Shown: positions 1 through 13,700 of the stretch, one piece after another
Layout of the letters: each line of letters begins with the position of its first letter
How positions within the stretch are numbered: the first letter of the stretch is position 1
Origin: Artocarpus heterophyllus
Lineage: Eukaryota; Streptophyta; Magnoliopsida; Rosales; Moraceae
DNA length: 64,000 bases
Assembly (NCBI GenBank): GCA_025403435.1
Contig: CM046339.1
Location: forward strand, 1,752,212 to 1,816,211
Reading direction: 5' to 3'
Translations under genes and position numbers: made by a program
Notes under the pieces: generated by a model
Told to the model about the DNA's origin: nothing
What the model saw: the letters and a program-made list of their open reading frames with translations, nothing else
Database searches by the model: none

Positions 1-1123
1 AATTTTAAACCAATCTGATAATCCCGACATAAGTCACCAATTATTGGAAAAGCACGCTGTGTCGTTACAGGATTTTGTGAGCTAGCAAAGGGGACCAAAA
101 TGGACCTATAAAGTTCAAGCTCATGATAATCATGAAACCCAATATCCCAGATATACATTTTACAATTATCAACTCCAATGCTACTCCACTAAAATCTTGG
201 AGCTGCACTCTCAAACTTTATAGAATTACAAAGCTCGTGTAGCCAAGTCTCCATGACATATCATAGTGTATCGTATCCCCATATGATAATCTATAATCGG
301 CTTAAGGACAAGTTCTGTCTTACCATCTCGATTATTTTTATCTTACGTTCCATTGTCTCACCATTAGAAAACTTACCATCCAAAGATAGTATACCATTCG
401 GTTACACCTATGTATCCAAATGGTTGAGCGCTCCAGTTTTTCAATTACAGGACAACGCATATAAGAGGATATCATTACTCCTAAAGAGGAGCTATGGATT
501 CCATATCTATGAATAACAAGTCTACGCTATCAAGAGTCATGCCTCCAACGTACCGGCATGCATACCACTATTGAGATGTAGAAGTCACCCATTGGTACAT
601 CAAAAGACACAAGTCGAGAGAACATGCCCACTATTCATCTCAAGATTAAGATACAATTCAAATGATTGTCTAAAGTGAATCGATTTGCCAAGACAGAATT
701 ATTAATCCAAATCAATTCACTTTATGTCCCGATCCAACACATCATCACCTATGACAACGTGCCAATGTTTCTATTCATGGAGTCCAACTCCGATGGCCAA
801 GACAAACCATCTCCCAAAGGGATATAGACAACATAGCAATCTTTACATGAATAAAGCACCCAACTTTATTCCCTCGATTGTGGATCATATGTTTTAGACC
901 ATCACCATAAAAATCGTGTCTTCCGCATAATCATCCCATCATATGCCCAATTCTTAAGGTTTAGACCGACAGTCTCAAACTACTGTTTGCTTAACATACA
1001 TTCAACAAATATGAATGTAAAGAGGACAAGATTTGGTCTATATAAATGAATAAATTCGTTATTGATAAAAATGTCTTCAAAAACATATTACATTTTTACT
1101 CCTTAGGGCATACATGTCTAACA
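1..1123 (-). mobile_element. Ty1/copia LTR (family A), cut by the window start
   Basis: The stretch matches the reverse complement of the 5' LTR at 59,322-61,369 (shared landmarks: the segment around 253-516, which pairs with 59,930-60,193, and the LTR start that appears here as ...GGGCATACATGTCTAACA). It ends at the expected TG/CA terminus at 1,123. The other end lies outside the window, so solo versus full-length cannot be decided. Open frames inside it are LTR sequence, not genes. Confidence 0.8.
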
Positions 1124-1790
1124 GTATCCTCAAAGAGCTTTGACCCGTCAACATGCATGGACCGCCTCCCACTTGTGATATCTTTGATGTTGTCTCTATT
1201 TTTTAATGTTTTTGATAGTTTCATGTTTTTATGACTAATTTTTCTTTTATTTTAGGCCATTTTATACTTTATTATGATCTTTTGTATTCAAACTTGTTTT
1301 GTTTCTCAGATTATGCATTTTCTTTCATTTTATGATATTTTGGAATCAAAGTTTCAAATTGGACTATGAGTTTTCAACTATTTAAGATTTCATTTCTCCT
1401 TTTGTTGATGACAAAGGGAGAGAAAATATAGTTGATTGCTTGCTTTGATTGCATAAATTGTTTAAAATAAGAGGAAAAGATATATTTAATGCAAGAGAGC
1501 TATGCCTGTTTTGATTTTTATTAAAGATTATTTTTATGAATTACATTGAGATTGAGATATAAGTTAATGTAATTAAATTAATTAAGTTTAAATTTGAGTC
1601 TCTAACAAATTTCCTTAAGATCGAAATACTGTATATATTGAGGGGGACATTTATTTTTGGCAAAGGAAGCTTAAGGTAAAATATATGGTAAGAAATCTTT
1701 AAGCAATATGCATTTTTTATTTCAATCAAATTTCTTTCATTATTTTACCCAAAGTAATCAACTATTTGTCATCATCACAAAAGAGGAGAT
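1124..1790 (+). other. No gene; probable 3' internal tail of a second copia-type element
   Basis: AT-rich with no coding frame. It ends in a purine-rich tract (about 1,777-1,790, AAAAGAGGAGAT) immediately before an LTR-like TGTTGACTCC start, and a similar purine-rich tract lies near 1,410-1,425. This layout is typical of the 3' end of plant copia elements just before the 3' LTR. Nothing of gag-pol is readable. Confidence 0.35.
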
Positions 1791-3163
1791 TGTTGACTCC
1801 AAGATTTCAAATGAAAGATTTATTTTTGTTTTGATGACTACAAACAATTAATTGCTTAATTGCTAATAATTTATCTTGAGTGTGTAAAGCTATTTTGTGA
1901 AGAATTAATTTATAGCAACTCAAGATAATTGGAAAGAAATCTATCAAGACTCAAAATCAAATAAAACACGAGGATGGATCATATTAATGAGAACTTGACA
2001 ATTGAAGAAAGAGTGTCAACAAAGATGAAGAATGGGTTTAATTTCATTTATAAGTATGTATGATGTTAAGCATGCATGAAATTTGTATCAAGTTTCATTG
2101 GCTCAAGTTTGATTTTATTCAGTATTTTAAAGTTGATTTCAAAAGTTTTGAAAGTGATATACAAATTATATTTTCAAAATTAAGATGAAATGTAAGTTAA
2201 GTCTTGAAATATATTCAAAATTATATCCATGTTTTAATTTATTTTCAAGACTTTGGAATTGTTTTAAAATTTCTTTGAAATTGTTTTAAGTTAAAATGGT
2301 TTATAAACTATATTTTGAAAACAAAAAGAGGCGCAGGCTTCCTATAGCAACCCGATCGATCGGGCATAGCATATGTCAGTTGACCACCATAGCTCAAGAA
2401 GTGTTGGTTAGAGTAGGAGCTCGGTTGACCAAGCCATATATATGGTGGTCCATCAAATCTTCAAACGACTAGTTTTCTAGCTGTTGCAAATGCGCATCAA
2501 ACAGTTAAAACGGCCAGTTTTGAGTTTCAGCCTATAAATAGCCTCACTTCTAAGTTTATTCAGTACTAAGAATACCTAGAATCATCTTTGTATCAATCTC
2601 TAAGTGTCCAATAAGCCTTTGATTAATTCTTGAGCCAAACTTGTTAAAAATCGTTTTTGTGTGCTTAATAATCTCGTAGTTCATTCAAAATTTTAATCCA
2701 TCATTTCTAGGAGCTGTGAGAGTTGTGCTTAAAGTTTCCAAATCTTTTAAACTGAGAGCTTTAGGTTTCTAAAGCCTTAGTAAAATTTGGAGTTACTATG
2801 GTTAATCAATCTTCGTAAAATTGGCAAGTTATAAGAGGTTGTGATGAGCCACGGGTAGACAAGTCATCAGATTGTATAAGAAGTGATCGTATCAAAAAGA
2901 CAGTCAAAATAGTATAAGAGGTCGAGTCAAAGTCTTGCTCAGCAATAGTGAATGTAGATATTTTGCCGAACCACTGTAAATGGCGTTTGTACTTTTATTT
3001 TCTTAACTCTTTACTTTAACGCATTTATATTTGCTTATATTTTTTGTTATTATTGTTTATCTATTTATTGCTTTGAGCATTTAATCTAGAAATTTCCAAT
3101 AATTGTAAAAAGTCTTAAAAACCCAATTCATCCTCCTCTTAGGTAGTCATTCTAGCGCTAACA
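1791..3163 (+). mobile_element. Probable 3' LTR of a copia-type element (second family)
   Basis: Begins TGTTGACTCC directly after a polypurine tract and ends ...GCGCTAACA, giving TG...CA ends. A TATA box (TATAAATA, about 2,533) sits at a plausible promoter position. No second copy or target duplication was found in the window, so the boundaries rest on termini and context only. Confidence 0.5.
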
Positions 3164-3234
3164 CACTTATGTGAGAGAGAAATATGGCCGCTTTAAAGGA
3201 TAATTGTGTAGAACTGAATCTAATCGGAACTATC

Positions 3235-5176
3235 TATTAGACATATATGCCCTAAGGAGTAAAAATATAATATACTTTTGGAGACATTTTTATCAATAAA
3301 GAATTTATTTATTATTCATATACCAAATTGTTGTCCTCTTTACGTTCATATTTGTTGAATGTATGCTAAGCAAACAAAAGCCTGAGACTGTCAGTCTAAG
3401 CCTTTAAAATCAAGCATATGATAGACAGATTATGCGAAAGACATAATTCTAAAGGTGACAATCTAAATCATAAGATTTGCAATCAAGGGAATAAAGTTGG
3501 GCGATTTATTCATATAAAGATTGTTATGTTGTCTATATCCTTAACGGAAGATGGTTTGTCTTGGCCATTGGAGGTGGACTCCACAAATAGAAACATTGGT
3601 ATATTGTTGTAGGTGACGATGTATTGGATCAAGACATAAAGTGTAATTGATTTGGATTAATAATTCTGTCTCGAAAATTAATTCACTTTAGACAATCATG
3701 TTTGTTGTATCTTAATCCTGAGATGAATAGTGGGCCCATTACTTAACTTATGTCTTTTGATGTACCAAAGGGTGACATCCACAATTTATGATAGTACGCA
3801 TACTGGTCCATTGGAGACATGACTCTTGATAGCATGGACTTGTTATTCATAGATATGGAATCCATAGCTCCTCTTTAAGAGTCATTGATATCCTCTTATA
3901 TGCGTTATCCGGTAATTAAAAAATTAGAGCGCTCAACCATTTAGGTACATAGGTGTAACCGAATGTTATATTGTCTTTGGATGGTAAATTTTTCGATGGT
4001 GAGATAATAAAACGTAAGAGAAAAATAATCAGGAAGGTAAGACAAAGTTTATCCTTAAGCCGATTATGGATAATCCTATAGGGATACGACACAGTATGAT
4101 ATGTCATGGAGACTTAGCTATTCAAGCTTCATAATTTTAATTAGTTTAGAAGTGCAACTCTAAGCTTTTAGTAGAATAGCATTAGAGTTAATAATTATGC
4201 AATGTATATCTAGGATATTGAGTTTCATAATTATCGGGAGCTTAAACTATATAGGTCTACCAGGTCCTTTTTGCTAGCTCATAATAAATCATGTAACGAT
4301 ACGATCTGCTTTTCTAATAAATTGGTTACTTATGTCAAATTATCAAATTGGCTAAAATTCGATAGGATCAGATAATTCATGTCTATTTATTGGATGAAGT
4401 AATTTGTGAAAATTAATTCAAGATAAACTTGTTGAATTATCAGGAATATTTATTTTCCTAGAGATTATCTAGATATTGTTGTTTTAATCAAATAACTTTT
4501 CTGTTGGGTTATTTGAATTAAAACTGAGACTTTATCCTAAGAATTTAGGGTGAAAAATAAAAGATTTGTAGGGATCATTTATCATAAGTATAGTAGGCCG
4601 GTCTTCAGGTTCGGTCTACCGATAGAGTAAGTTCAGTAGGCCAGTCTGCTAGTTTAGCCCACCAACTGAACAATAATTTGATCACGTGTTTTTACATGAT
4701 TTTATCAAATATTGATCCAGATTCAAAATTTTTGAGACTTTATCTGATAAGGACTAACCCTTGGGCCCAACCTCTATAAATAGGGAGTGAGACTCATAAG
4801 TTATTTAGATCAGTTAAGAAATTTAGAGTAAGCACTCTGTCTGTGAGTCTCTTTAACTCCTCTGAGAGCTATTGTTCACAAATCATGAATTTTAGTTTTG
4901 GGTTTTCTCAATTGGTTGGAAGAAAAGTCACTAGGGAAGAGCTGTACGTTGTGCGCCCACACGTTCTCCAATCGTGGATAGAGAATAGCAGAGAAGACCA
5001 ATTGGTTGAAGCTCTTTAGGAACACCTTTCTCTTCACATATTGCAAGGAACTCTTCAGCATTAAAAGGTTAGTAAGATCTAGTTAATTTATGTATATAGC
5101 GTATCAAACTTGTGTTTTAAAAAATAGTTTGGTATAAAAAATTTTAAAATACCTACTGCGTACTATTTTTCCAACA
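3235..5176 (+). mobile_element. Family A copia solo LTR
   Basis: About 1.94 kb, similar along its length to the 59,322 LTR. It starts TATTAGACATATATGCCC (decayed TG start) and ends TTTTCCAACA. It is flanked by CTATC on the left and CTATA on the right, a 4-of-5 match expected of an aged 5-bp target duplication. There is no internal domain on either side, so it is a solo LTR. A TATA box (TATAAATA, about 4,775) is retained. Confidence 0.8.
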
Positions 5177-6499
5177 CTATAGCAAACCTAAGGAGATGTT
5201 TATGTTCAAGATGAACATAACAGCGAAGATTGAATTGAGTCGGGAAAGATTCCTACATAAGATGTAGAATCATTTATGTGAATTGATTCTTTTATCTAGT
5301 GTGAATAGCACTTGTGGTTTTTACTTGTGAGAGTTTTTGGCCACGTTAAATAACCATATTGATGTCTCATTTACTTTTTATGCATGTCTATTTTTACAAT
5401 AATTATTTTTGGTTGTTGATCAGACATGGTGTTTCTAAGGTGTTATGTGCGCACAATATAATGTATTTTAGTTCGTCAAGTCTTACACACTCTATCGAAT
5501 TATATTTAATATATGTGATCAAAATACTTTTTCTTTCTAATTTATCATTATTAACTATTTTTAAACATTGACTAAGATATGACATTATCAAGAGTGATCT
5601 CTAATTTTCTTTTTCTCTTTTTAACTTTTTTTTGTTTTTATAGTTTTAGTTCTCAAATATTTCTACTAGTGTCACTTTGAACTACTATTTTATCTCATAA
5701 ATATCATTACTTTAATTTACCCATGTTGAAATAATTTCTATCACATATATCCCTACTCAAAATTTTTTTATGTGGTCTTCTCGGCCGCTATTTTCTCATG
5801 GCAACTTTTAACTAATCTTCTATATGATTTTTCTAACCTTTTTTTTTTTGAAAACAAATATGTCTCATTTGTCTGTTCATGCTCACATATTCTCCCACAT
5901 ATATTTAACCAAAATTCTTGTTTTGATTGGACCATGCATTTTGATTCATATTTAACATTTTTGTTTCTTTTTAAATCTTATGTTAATTTTTTTAAAATGA
6001 ACGTTATTAAACTTTTTTTCCTGACCTACTCCTATTGAATATTCAATATATTTTCTTTTCAAAAGTAGTCCTCATAATGTATTTCCCTAATTGTCACCCT
6101 CAAATAATTTCTACAAAGATGTTTTCATACCTAAGGCTTTTTGTCATCAAACCCTACCAACTACTTTTTCTCATATGTACCCTATTAATATTTTTCTATT
6201 TTATTTTTCCCACTAAAAAATTATTTTCCTTTTAAATGTTCTGTACTTAACCCTTTTTTGCTTAAATAAACTGTTGTAAGAATAATAAATAAATTAAACT
6301 AAAATTTGAAAGAAATTTTATATCTTTACATCTAAAAAAATATATAAAAAATTGTACGTGCAAAGTTCGTATATCTCATTAGTATTAGAAAAATCATTGG
6401 TGCAATAATGGGTTAAGTATATTGAACCATATTATCTCACAAAGTTTATTTCTAACATCATAAACAAAATATAAGATTTGATAAATATGATCTTATAAA
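5177..6499. other. No gene seen; AT- and pyrimidine-rich spacer
   Basis: Low-complexity T/C-rich DNA, strongest at 5,600-6,240. Short open frames here (for example 5,359-5,571 and 5,772-6,038) are biased toward F/L/Y/S in the way random T-rich sequence is, and show no motif. Confidence 0.6.
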
Positions 6500-8522
6500 T
6501 TTTCTATTGGAAAAAATAATGTGCAGCGGAATTTTAAAAAATTTTACATCAGAGTATTTTCTAATACACAAGTTTGACATGCTATATGCATAAATTAACC
6601 AGATCTTGCTAACCTTTGATTGCTAAAGAACCCTCACAAAACGTGAAGAGAAGTAACGTTCTAGAAGAGCCTCAACCAACTGGTTTTCTTTGCTATTCTT
6701 TTTCCACGACCGGAGTAAGTGTGGGCTCACACGTACAGCTCTTCCACTAAGTGACTCTCCTTCCAACCAATCGAGAGAACCCAAAGCAAGTGTTCGTGAT
6801 TTGTGAACAAAAGTTCTTATGGAGTTTTCAGATTCTCACTAGCAGAGTATCACTCTTACTCTCTCAATTGATCTTAGTAACTCTTAAGACTTACTCCCTT
6901 TATATAGAGATTGGTCCTAGAGTCAGTCCTTATCAGATTAGGTCTCAAAAACTCGAAACAGAATCAAGTTCGGATCAATATCTGATAAGATCCATGTGGA
7001 AACACATGATCTTATCCTTCACTGATCGGTAGGCCGAACAGGCCCCATCCGCAAGCCGAACACGTCCATCGGTAGGCCAAACTGTCGAATAAAAATCTCG
7101 TAAATCTTTTATTTTCCACTCGAGATTCTATAGAATAAAGTTTTAGTTTTAATTCAAATAACCCAATAGAGAAGTTATCTGATCAAAACAACTTTATCTA
7201 GATAATCTCTAAGAAAATAAATCAATTCCTAATAATTCTACAAGTTTATTTTAATCTAATTTATTTAAAATTAAATCAACTGATAAACAGACAAGAATTA
7301 TCCGATCCCAATAATTCAACAAGTTTATCTTGAATCAATTTTATCACAAAATTAATTCAACGGATAAACAGACATGAATTATCTGATTCTTCCAAATTTT
7401 TAACCAATCTAATAAATCCGACATAAGTCATCAATTATTGAAAAAGCACGCCGTGTCGTTACAAGATGTTGTGAGCTAGCAAAGGGGACCAAATGGACCT
7501 ATATAGTTCAAGCTCCCGATAATTACAAAACCCAATATCCCAGATATACATTTCATAATTATCAACTTCAGCGTTACTCCATGAAAAGCTTGGAACTGTA
7601 CTCTCAAACTACATAGAATTACGAAGCTCGTGTAGCTAAGTCTTCATGACATATCATAGTGTATCGTATCCCCATATGATAATCCATAATTGGCTTAAGG
7701 ACAAGTTCTGTCTTACCTTCTCGATTATTTTTATCTTAATTCCATTATCTCACCATCAGAAAACTTACCATCCAAAGACAGTATACCATTCAATTACACC
7801 TATGTATCCAAATGGTTGAGCGCTCCAGTTTTCCAATTACAGGATAATGCATATAAGAGGATATCATTACTCCTAAAGAGGAGCTATGGATTCTATATCT
7901 ATGAATAACAAGTCTACGCTATCAAGAGTCATGCCTTCAATGTACCGGCATGCATACCACTATTAAGATATAGGTGTCACCCTTTGGTACATCGAAAGAC
8001 ACAAGCCAAGACAACAGGTCCGCTATTCATTTCAAGATTAAGATACAACACAAATGATTGTCTAAAATGAATTGATTTGCCGAGACATAATTATTAATCC
8101 AAATCAATTCACTTTATGTCTCGATCCAACACATCGTCACCTATGATGACGTACCAATGTTTCTATTTACGGAGTTCACCTTCAATGGTCAAGACAAACC
8201 ATCTCCCAAAAGGGATATAGACAACATAACAATCTTTGCATGAATAAAGCGCCCAACTTTATTTCTTCGATTACAGATCGTATGATTTAGACCATCACCT
8301 TAAGAATCGTGTCTTCTGCATAATTCGTCCATCATATGCCCAATTCTTAAGGTTTAGACCGACAGTCTCAGACTATTGTTTACTTAACATACATTCAACA
8401 AATATGAACATAAAGAGGACAAGATTTGGTATATAAATAATGAATAAATTCTTTATTGATAAAAATGTCTCTAAAAACTTATTACATTTTTACTCCTTAG
8501 GGCATACATGTCTAACATTTTC
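6500..8522 (-). mobile_element. Family A copia solo LTR with TTTTC target duplication
   Basis: The LTR proper is 6,505-8,517, reverse-oriented relative to 59,322-61,369. Its left end (TATTGGAAA...GTGCAGCGG) pairs with the right end of that LTR, and its right end ...ACATGTCTAACA pairs with the LTR start. The 5-mer TTTTC occurs at 6,500-6,504 and again at 8,518-8,522, a perfect target-site duplication. No internal sequence remains, so unequal LTR recombination is the likely origin. Confidence 0.88.
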
Positions 8523-8639
8523 AATTTCCAATAATAAGTTATTCCTCAACTTTTGAAATCACTTCAATAAGTTTTTCTTATTTAAAATTAGATCCTTTTC
8601 ACTGATTTTTGTTGAAAATTATTCCATCCTTTTGTATAT

Positions 8640-9535
8640 AAGGTATGTTTGGTAAATGAATTTGAATTGTGTTGATTTATTATTTTGATTTGAGTTATGT
8701 GATTTGAATTGCTATCTGAATTGATATTTAATGTTTATTTAAAGTGTTAATATGGATAGAGAATAAAATTAAAATTTGTATTTGGATAGATAATAGAAAA
8801 AGTTTTTGATTTGTTAATAAATCTAACAAAATCTTAATATTTACAATCCTAAAAAAATATGCAATATAGATCTTGATTTATTCCTCTTTTCATTAGGAAT
8901 GCAGTGAAAAAAGAATCATCTCAATCGGATATTTAATAAAGAAGTTATGATTTTTTTCTCAAATATAGGAGAGAGAATTTTAGGGTTCGCTTGGTAAATG
9001 GATTCGAATTAGTGGTTTGATTTGAATTAGAGTGATTTGAATTATGATTTGAGTTAGTGATTTGAGTTATTATCTAAATTAGCATTTAGATGTGCATTTA
9101 AGTTTTAATATAAATATGGAATAAAATTGAAATTTGTGTTTGGAAAGATAGTGAAAATAGTTTTTAATTTATTAAGAAATCTAATAAAATCTTAATGTTA
9201 ATGATCCTAAAAAAATATAATATAGATCTTAATTTATTCATCTCTTCATAGGAACATAATAAAACAAGAATCATCTTAATTGAATATCAAATGAAGAAGT
9301 TATGATTTTTTTCCTCAAATATGAAGAGAGAATTTTTAGTTTTTACTATAGCAGTGATATTCAAGTATCAAAAGTTTAGGTGGGGATGATAACTCTAAAA
9401 ACTTGGATTCTTGATATTCAAAGAATTTAAATTTTAGAGGAAACAAACACGTGTTCAAAAGATTCTTGATACCCGAATTTAAATTTAAGCTATTGAGTCC
9501 AAAGAGTACTCTAACCAAGCGCACTTTTAGTTTTT
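8640..9535. repeat. Tandem ~345-bp duplication within a MITE-like element
   Basis: Two diverged direct copies, about 8,643-8,990 and 8,993-9,330, share the order GTTTGGTAAATG/GCTTGGTAAATG start, GATTTGAATT repeats, AATCTAACAAAATCTTAAT, ATAGATCTTGATTTATTC and GAAGTTATGATTTTTTTC. The right border near 9,505-9,528 (CTCTAACCAAGCGCAC) resembles the inverted complement of the GCGCTTGGTAAATGGATTC-type start, suggesting a MITE with a duplicated core. No coding capacity. Confidence 0.55.
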
Positions 9536-9942
9536 ACTACAAATATATCCGAGTCTAAAGAATTCAAAGGGGAGTAAAACTCTAAAAATTTAGATTCAAA
9601 GGATTCCTTTGACTTGAACTTTGGGAGAAACAAATATGTATTCAAAGGATTTTAAAGATTTAAATTCAAATAGTTGGCTCAATATATGAAACAAATGTCC
9701 TTGTATTCTCTACTCATTTTTTATTCTTTATTTTTTACATTTTAGATAAAAATAGGTGGGCAAAAAATAATAACTAGCTAAAATACAAGCGTGATTAAAT
9801 ACAATCCTCATATTTTTTTTTCTTCCTTCAAAAGTTCGGGTTACAAATATAATTTTTGAATAGTTGTGTTGGTTACAATCTAAACCAAACTCTAGTTAAC
9901 CAAATCTATATCCTCTTCCTCATAAATTGTATCCTTTTCTTT
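9536..9942. other. No gene seen; AT-rich flank of the MITE-like repeats
   Basis: Contains further fragments of the same MITE-like sequence (ATTCAAAGG-type words) and otherwise unstructured AT-rich DNA. Confidence 0.5.
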
Positions 9943-9966
9943 CTATATATATATATATATATATAT
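9943..9966. repeat. (TA)n microsatellite
   Basis: About twelve uninterrupted TA units. Confidence 0.9.
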
Positions 9967-10006
9967 TATACATTACATCAAAAGAAAAAAGAATGGACGA
10001 GTAATA

Positions 10007-10156
10007 GGGTATTTGGCTAGTGGTGGGAACCATTTTTGTTGTAGCATATGAAAGTTTTACATTGTAGTAATATTTTTTCTTTTTACTGTAGTATGTGAAA
10101 GCTTTACACTATTTATAACTGAGTTTGTGGTTTACACCACATTTAGCTAAACACTC
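10007..10156. mobile_element. MITE, about 150 bp, upstream of PUX7
   Basis: The left end GGGTATTTGGCTAGTGGTG is complemented by the right end (read in reverse, AGTGTTTAGCTAAATGTGGTG), giving roughly 25-bp imperfect terminal inverted repeats. The interior is AT-rich with two TGAAAG(T/C)TTTACA words and no coding frame. The same family reappears at 30,829/39,200, where the LOG-bearing retroelement is inserted. The ends look hAT-like, but no clear 8-bp duplication was found. Confidence 0.65.
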
Positions 10157-10700
10157 TCTAAGTAGTGGATGATTTTTATCCACGGTTGTGTTTAGTAAAC
10201 AAATTTTGAGAGAAAAGAAAACGAGGTTAGGTGGTTTTCAAGCCAAAAAAAAAAAAAAAAATCAAAGACGTTGCCCAAAGCAGTGAGATGGCTGAAGCGT
10301 TTCACCACACCCATTGGTAATAATGAGTTAAATCTTCCATAAAAAAAATAATAATAACAAGTTAAATCTATTTTCATGTATTTTACTTTCAAAAGCATGG
10401 ATCTTTTTTTTTTTTAATTCTATCAAATAAAAAAAAAAAGATCTACGCCAGTGTATACGTACGTACGCCTCCACAAAATCTCCGTAGAAAAAAAACAATT
10501 TTCTTTTCTGTTTTCCTGAAAAAAAAAAAAAAAAATTCCTAGAGTATGGAGTCTCTCACCTCTTGGGAAGAAAAACCAAAATTCCTAATCCGTACCCAAC
10601 AGTCTCTGTGCAAACCCTAGATTTGGAGCTGAGGCGTTTGCCCAAGCGGTGAATGAGCAAAACTCGTAGAAGAAGAATCGAAAGAGAGAAGAAGAGGCTT

Positions 10701-13700
10701 ATGGAGGGAATGTCCACGAACGATCAGCAAAGCATGGTCTCGTCGTTCCTGGAGATTGTCGTCGGACAATCCGCCGAGACCGCCAGGCAATTCTTGCAGG
10801 TTCTTAATTCTCTCTCTGATTGATTACTATATTCGTCTCTCCGATTGCTTTTGACAATAATTTTGGCTTCAATTTGTTGAAATAGGCAACGAGCTGGAAG
10901 CTCGAGGACGCTATTCAGCTGTTTTATGTAGGGAGTGAAGGAGGGGCGGTTGTTCAATCGTCGTCTCATTCTCCGCCGAGAGAAAATTTCGATGCTTTGG
11001 CTGAACATGCTACTTGGTATTATGTTGGATTGTGTTGATTTCGGATAAAGCTTTGAGTTTGATTTTACTTTTGTTTTAATTGATTCGACACAGCGAAGAA
11101 GCAGAAGAGGAGAGTAGGAATGAGAATTTGGGACTAAATGATGTGGATGAAGTTCGCGCTCCTTTGCCTGTTATAAGGGAGGCTCTCTATGATGATCCGT
11201 TGATTCAAGCGTATGAGTTTCTATCTCTTTTTTGGATTACTCTTTATTATCAATTCAATATTCAAAAGCTTCCCTTCAATTTCAACCATACTGCTTATAA
11301 AATACTTTATAATATGCCTTTTTATTTTATTGAAAGAAAAATGTTTTAGGTTTTGTGTTTATAAATAGTTTGTAGTTGCTTCGTATGTTTTGGCTGTTTG
11401 GATTCAGTTGCATTTAAAATAATTTTATTGTTTTTGCTCTAGTGGTTATCGTTTATTATATGATGGATTATTGGTGGTTCAATGAATCAAATGTTGGAAG
11501 GAATGCGACTCAGCTCTGACTCCATGTTACTGAATTCTCCATTATTTGTTCGATTTATGTCTTCTATCTTAGATGCACAAGACGATTATCTGGTGTCTGT
11601 TTTTCGGATTTGGACTATGGATGCGTGCTAAATTATGTGCTGCTATTTTCTTTAGTTGGGGAATTTTCTGTGCTTTTATTAGTTATTCCTGTGCTCTGGT
11701 CGTGCTTCTTACGTAACCTGGGTTGCTTTATCTTGTAAATTTGCATGTTGAAATGCAATGCGCCCCTTTTTTTAATCAGTTCTTCAACTTTGCACTCTAT
11801 TTATTCAGTACTCATTGAATCAAAATGCTTCTGTGTGTTATTTTCTTGTAGAGCATCAAGGATGCTTGGACACCCATCACATGAATCAAGTTCACTAATT
11901 GCTTTTCGTAATTTTGGTGAGGAAGTCAGACGTCCTGGGGTCTGGGAATCAGATCAAGGTGTTGCATCAACAGCGGATAATTCTCGAGATAATCTGGCTT
12001 CATTATATCGTCCTCCCTTCCATCTAATGTTTCATGGACCATTTGAAAAGGTAACACTGTTTTATTTTTATGTTTCTTGCTGCATAATGTGTAAACTATA
12101 TATATGAATGGCTGAATAATAAGAATTGTTGGGGTAATTATTATTCACTTGAATGGGAATGTGGTGCTTTGCACCTTTTCTAATTTTTTTATTTTTTTTA
12201 AGGATGCATTGATGCGTAACTTAGATTATCTTCTAACAGTGGAAACTTCTAGTCCTCATGACAGTGTAAATCTCTGCTTTCAGGGTTGCTGCGTAATTTA
12301 TGATGAAAAAGAAAAGAGGGACTATGAGTAGACACGGGTGCGCACACACACACACTAATGGGGTTTTGCTTGATGACCTGTAATTGTGAATGAGAAGGTG
12401 CTCGTATACGTTTTCTATGGCTAGGATAATGAAATCCCTAACTTGAGTTTGCAGTCTGTATTTCCAATATTCATAACATAATTTAATTTTGTTACCGTAA
12501 ATGTTAGTTAAATATAGCTATAAATTGGTGATGCTGTTTATTGTAGAGAATAATTATGTCTGAGTGGTTAGGTCTATTTACATCCTACTTTGGGTAATTG
12601 TTACAGGCCAAGGCTACCGCCTCTGCTCAGGACAAATGGCTCCTGATAAACTTGCAGTCTACAAAGGAGTTCAGCTCACATATGGTAAGATGTTTGACTT
12701 ATCTGTTTTGTGATTACAACATAGTTAATGTTTTTGACATATAACCTACATGTTTGGTGTTCATTTATTGTTTTCTGAAGCTTAATCGAGATACTTGGGC
12801 AAATGAAGCTGTTTCTCAAACAATCAGTACCAATTTTATCTTCTGGCAGGTAGGCAGCCCGCTTCGGTATGATTTTTAGTATTATTTGCTTTTCGTTATG
12901 TAGTTTATTTTTTCCAATAGCATACTCTGTTCTCTGCTGGTGGCTTCATTGCTAAAAAGCACAGAACGTCGGGGGATTAATTTTATTTAGCCTAAAACAG
13001 CTTTTTATGCGTAACTCTATCAGAATAAACTATTTATGCATAATTCTAATCTAGGCTTTTTTGTGTCTATTTTAGACCGACTGTATGTGGTGCCATTTTC
13101 TTGCATGTTGTAGCGTGGTTTCATTCTGGCATGTCTGTGAGGAATGGCTACTAAGTGGGCAATAGGCATAGCCGTCTTGCGGCTATCTATGCGTGAAAAT
13201 GAGTGTTGATTGAGAATGAACATAAGGAAACTTGAATTCATTTATTTAACTCGAGAATCGTATTTGTAGCCTGACTGTGCAGATATTTTACTGCTTTCTA
13301 CAGGTCATTTATTTGACCTCTGATGCACACATTGATTTGTCTATTAGATTTTGCATTCTAATAAAAATAGTTAATTTATGTTTTCTAACTCACTAGTATA
13401 ACATTGGTCTGGGAACATAGGTGTATGATGATACAACTGAAGGCCAGAAAGTATGCACATATTACAAGTTGGACTCTATTCCTGTAGTTCTTGTCATTGA
13501 TCCCATTACGGGGCAAAAAATGCGTTCATGGAATGGAATGGTTGAACCTGAACGCTTGCTAGAGGTAAGTGCTGTTCTGTATGATTAGTTTCTCAAAACT
13601 TTCTTTTTCTCGGCTGAATATCATGTTACACAAAGTTTTAGCTTGTGATGTAACCATCTTGGTATCACCTTCCCCACCTACATCGATTGAAATTTAGGAT

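Noticed and set aside
5359..6235. Series of small open frames
   Set aside because: T-rich composition explains them; no motif, no start context and no copy elsewhere.
12149..12331. Extra PUX7 exon between exons 4 and 5
   Set aside because: The frame contains its own stop, would break the phase, and exon 4 joins exon 5 in phase 0 with family-like sequence.
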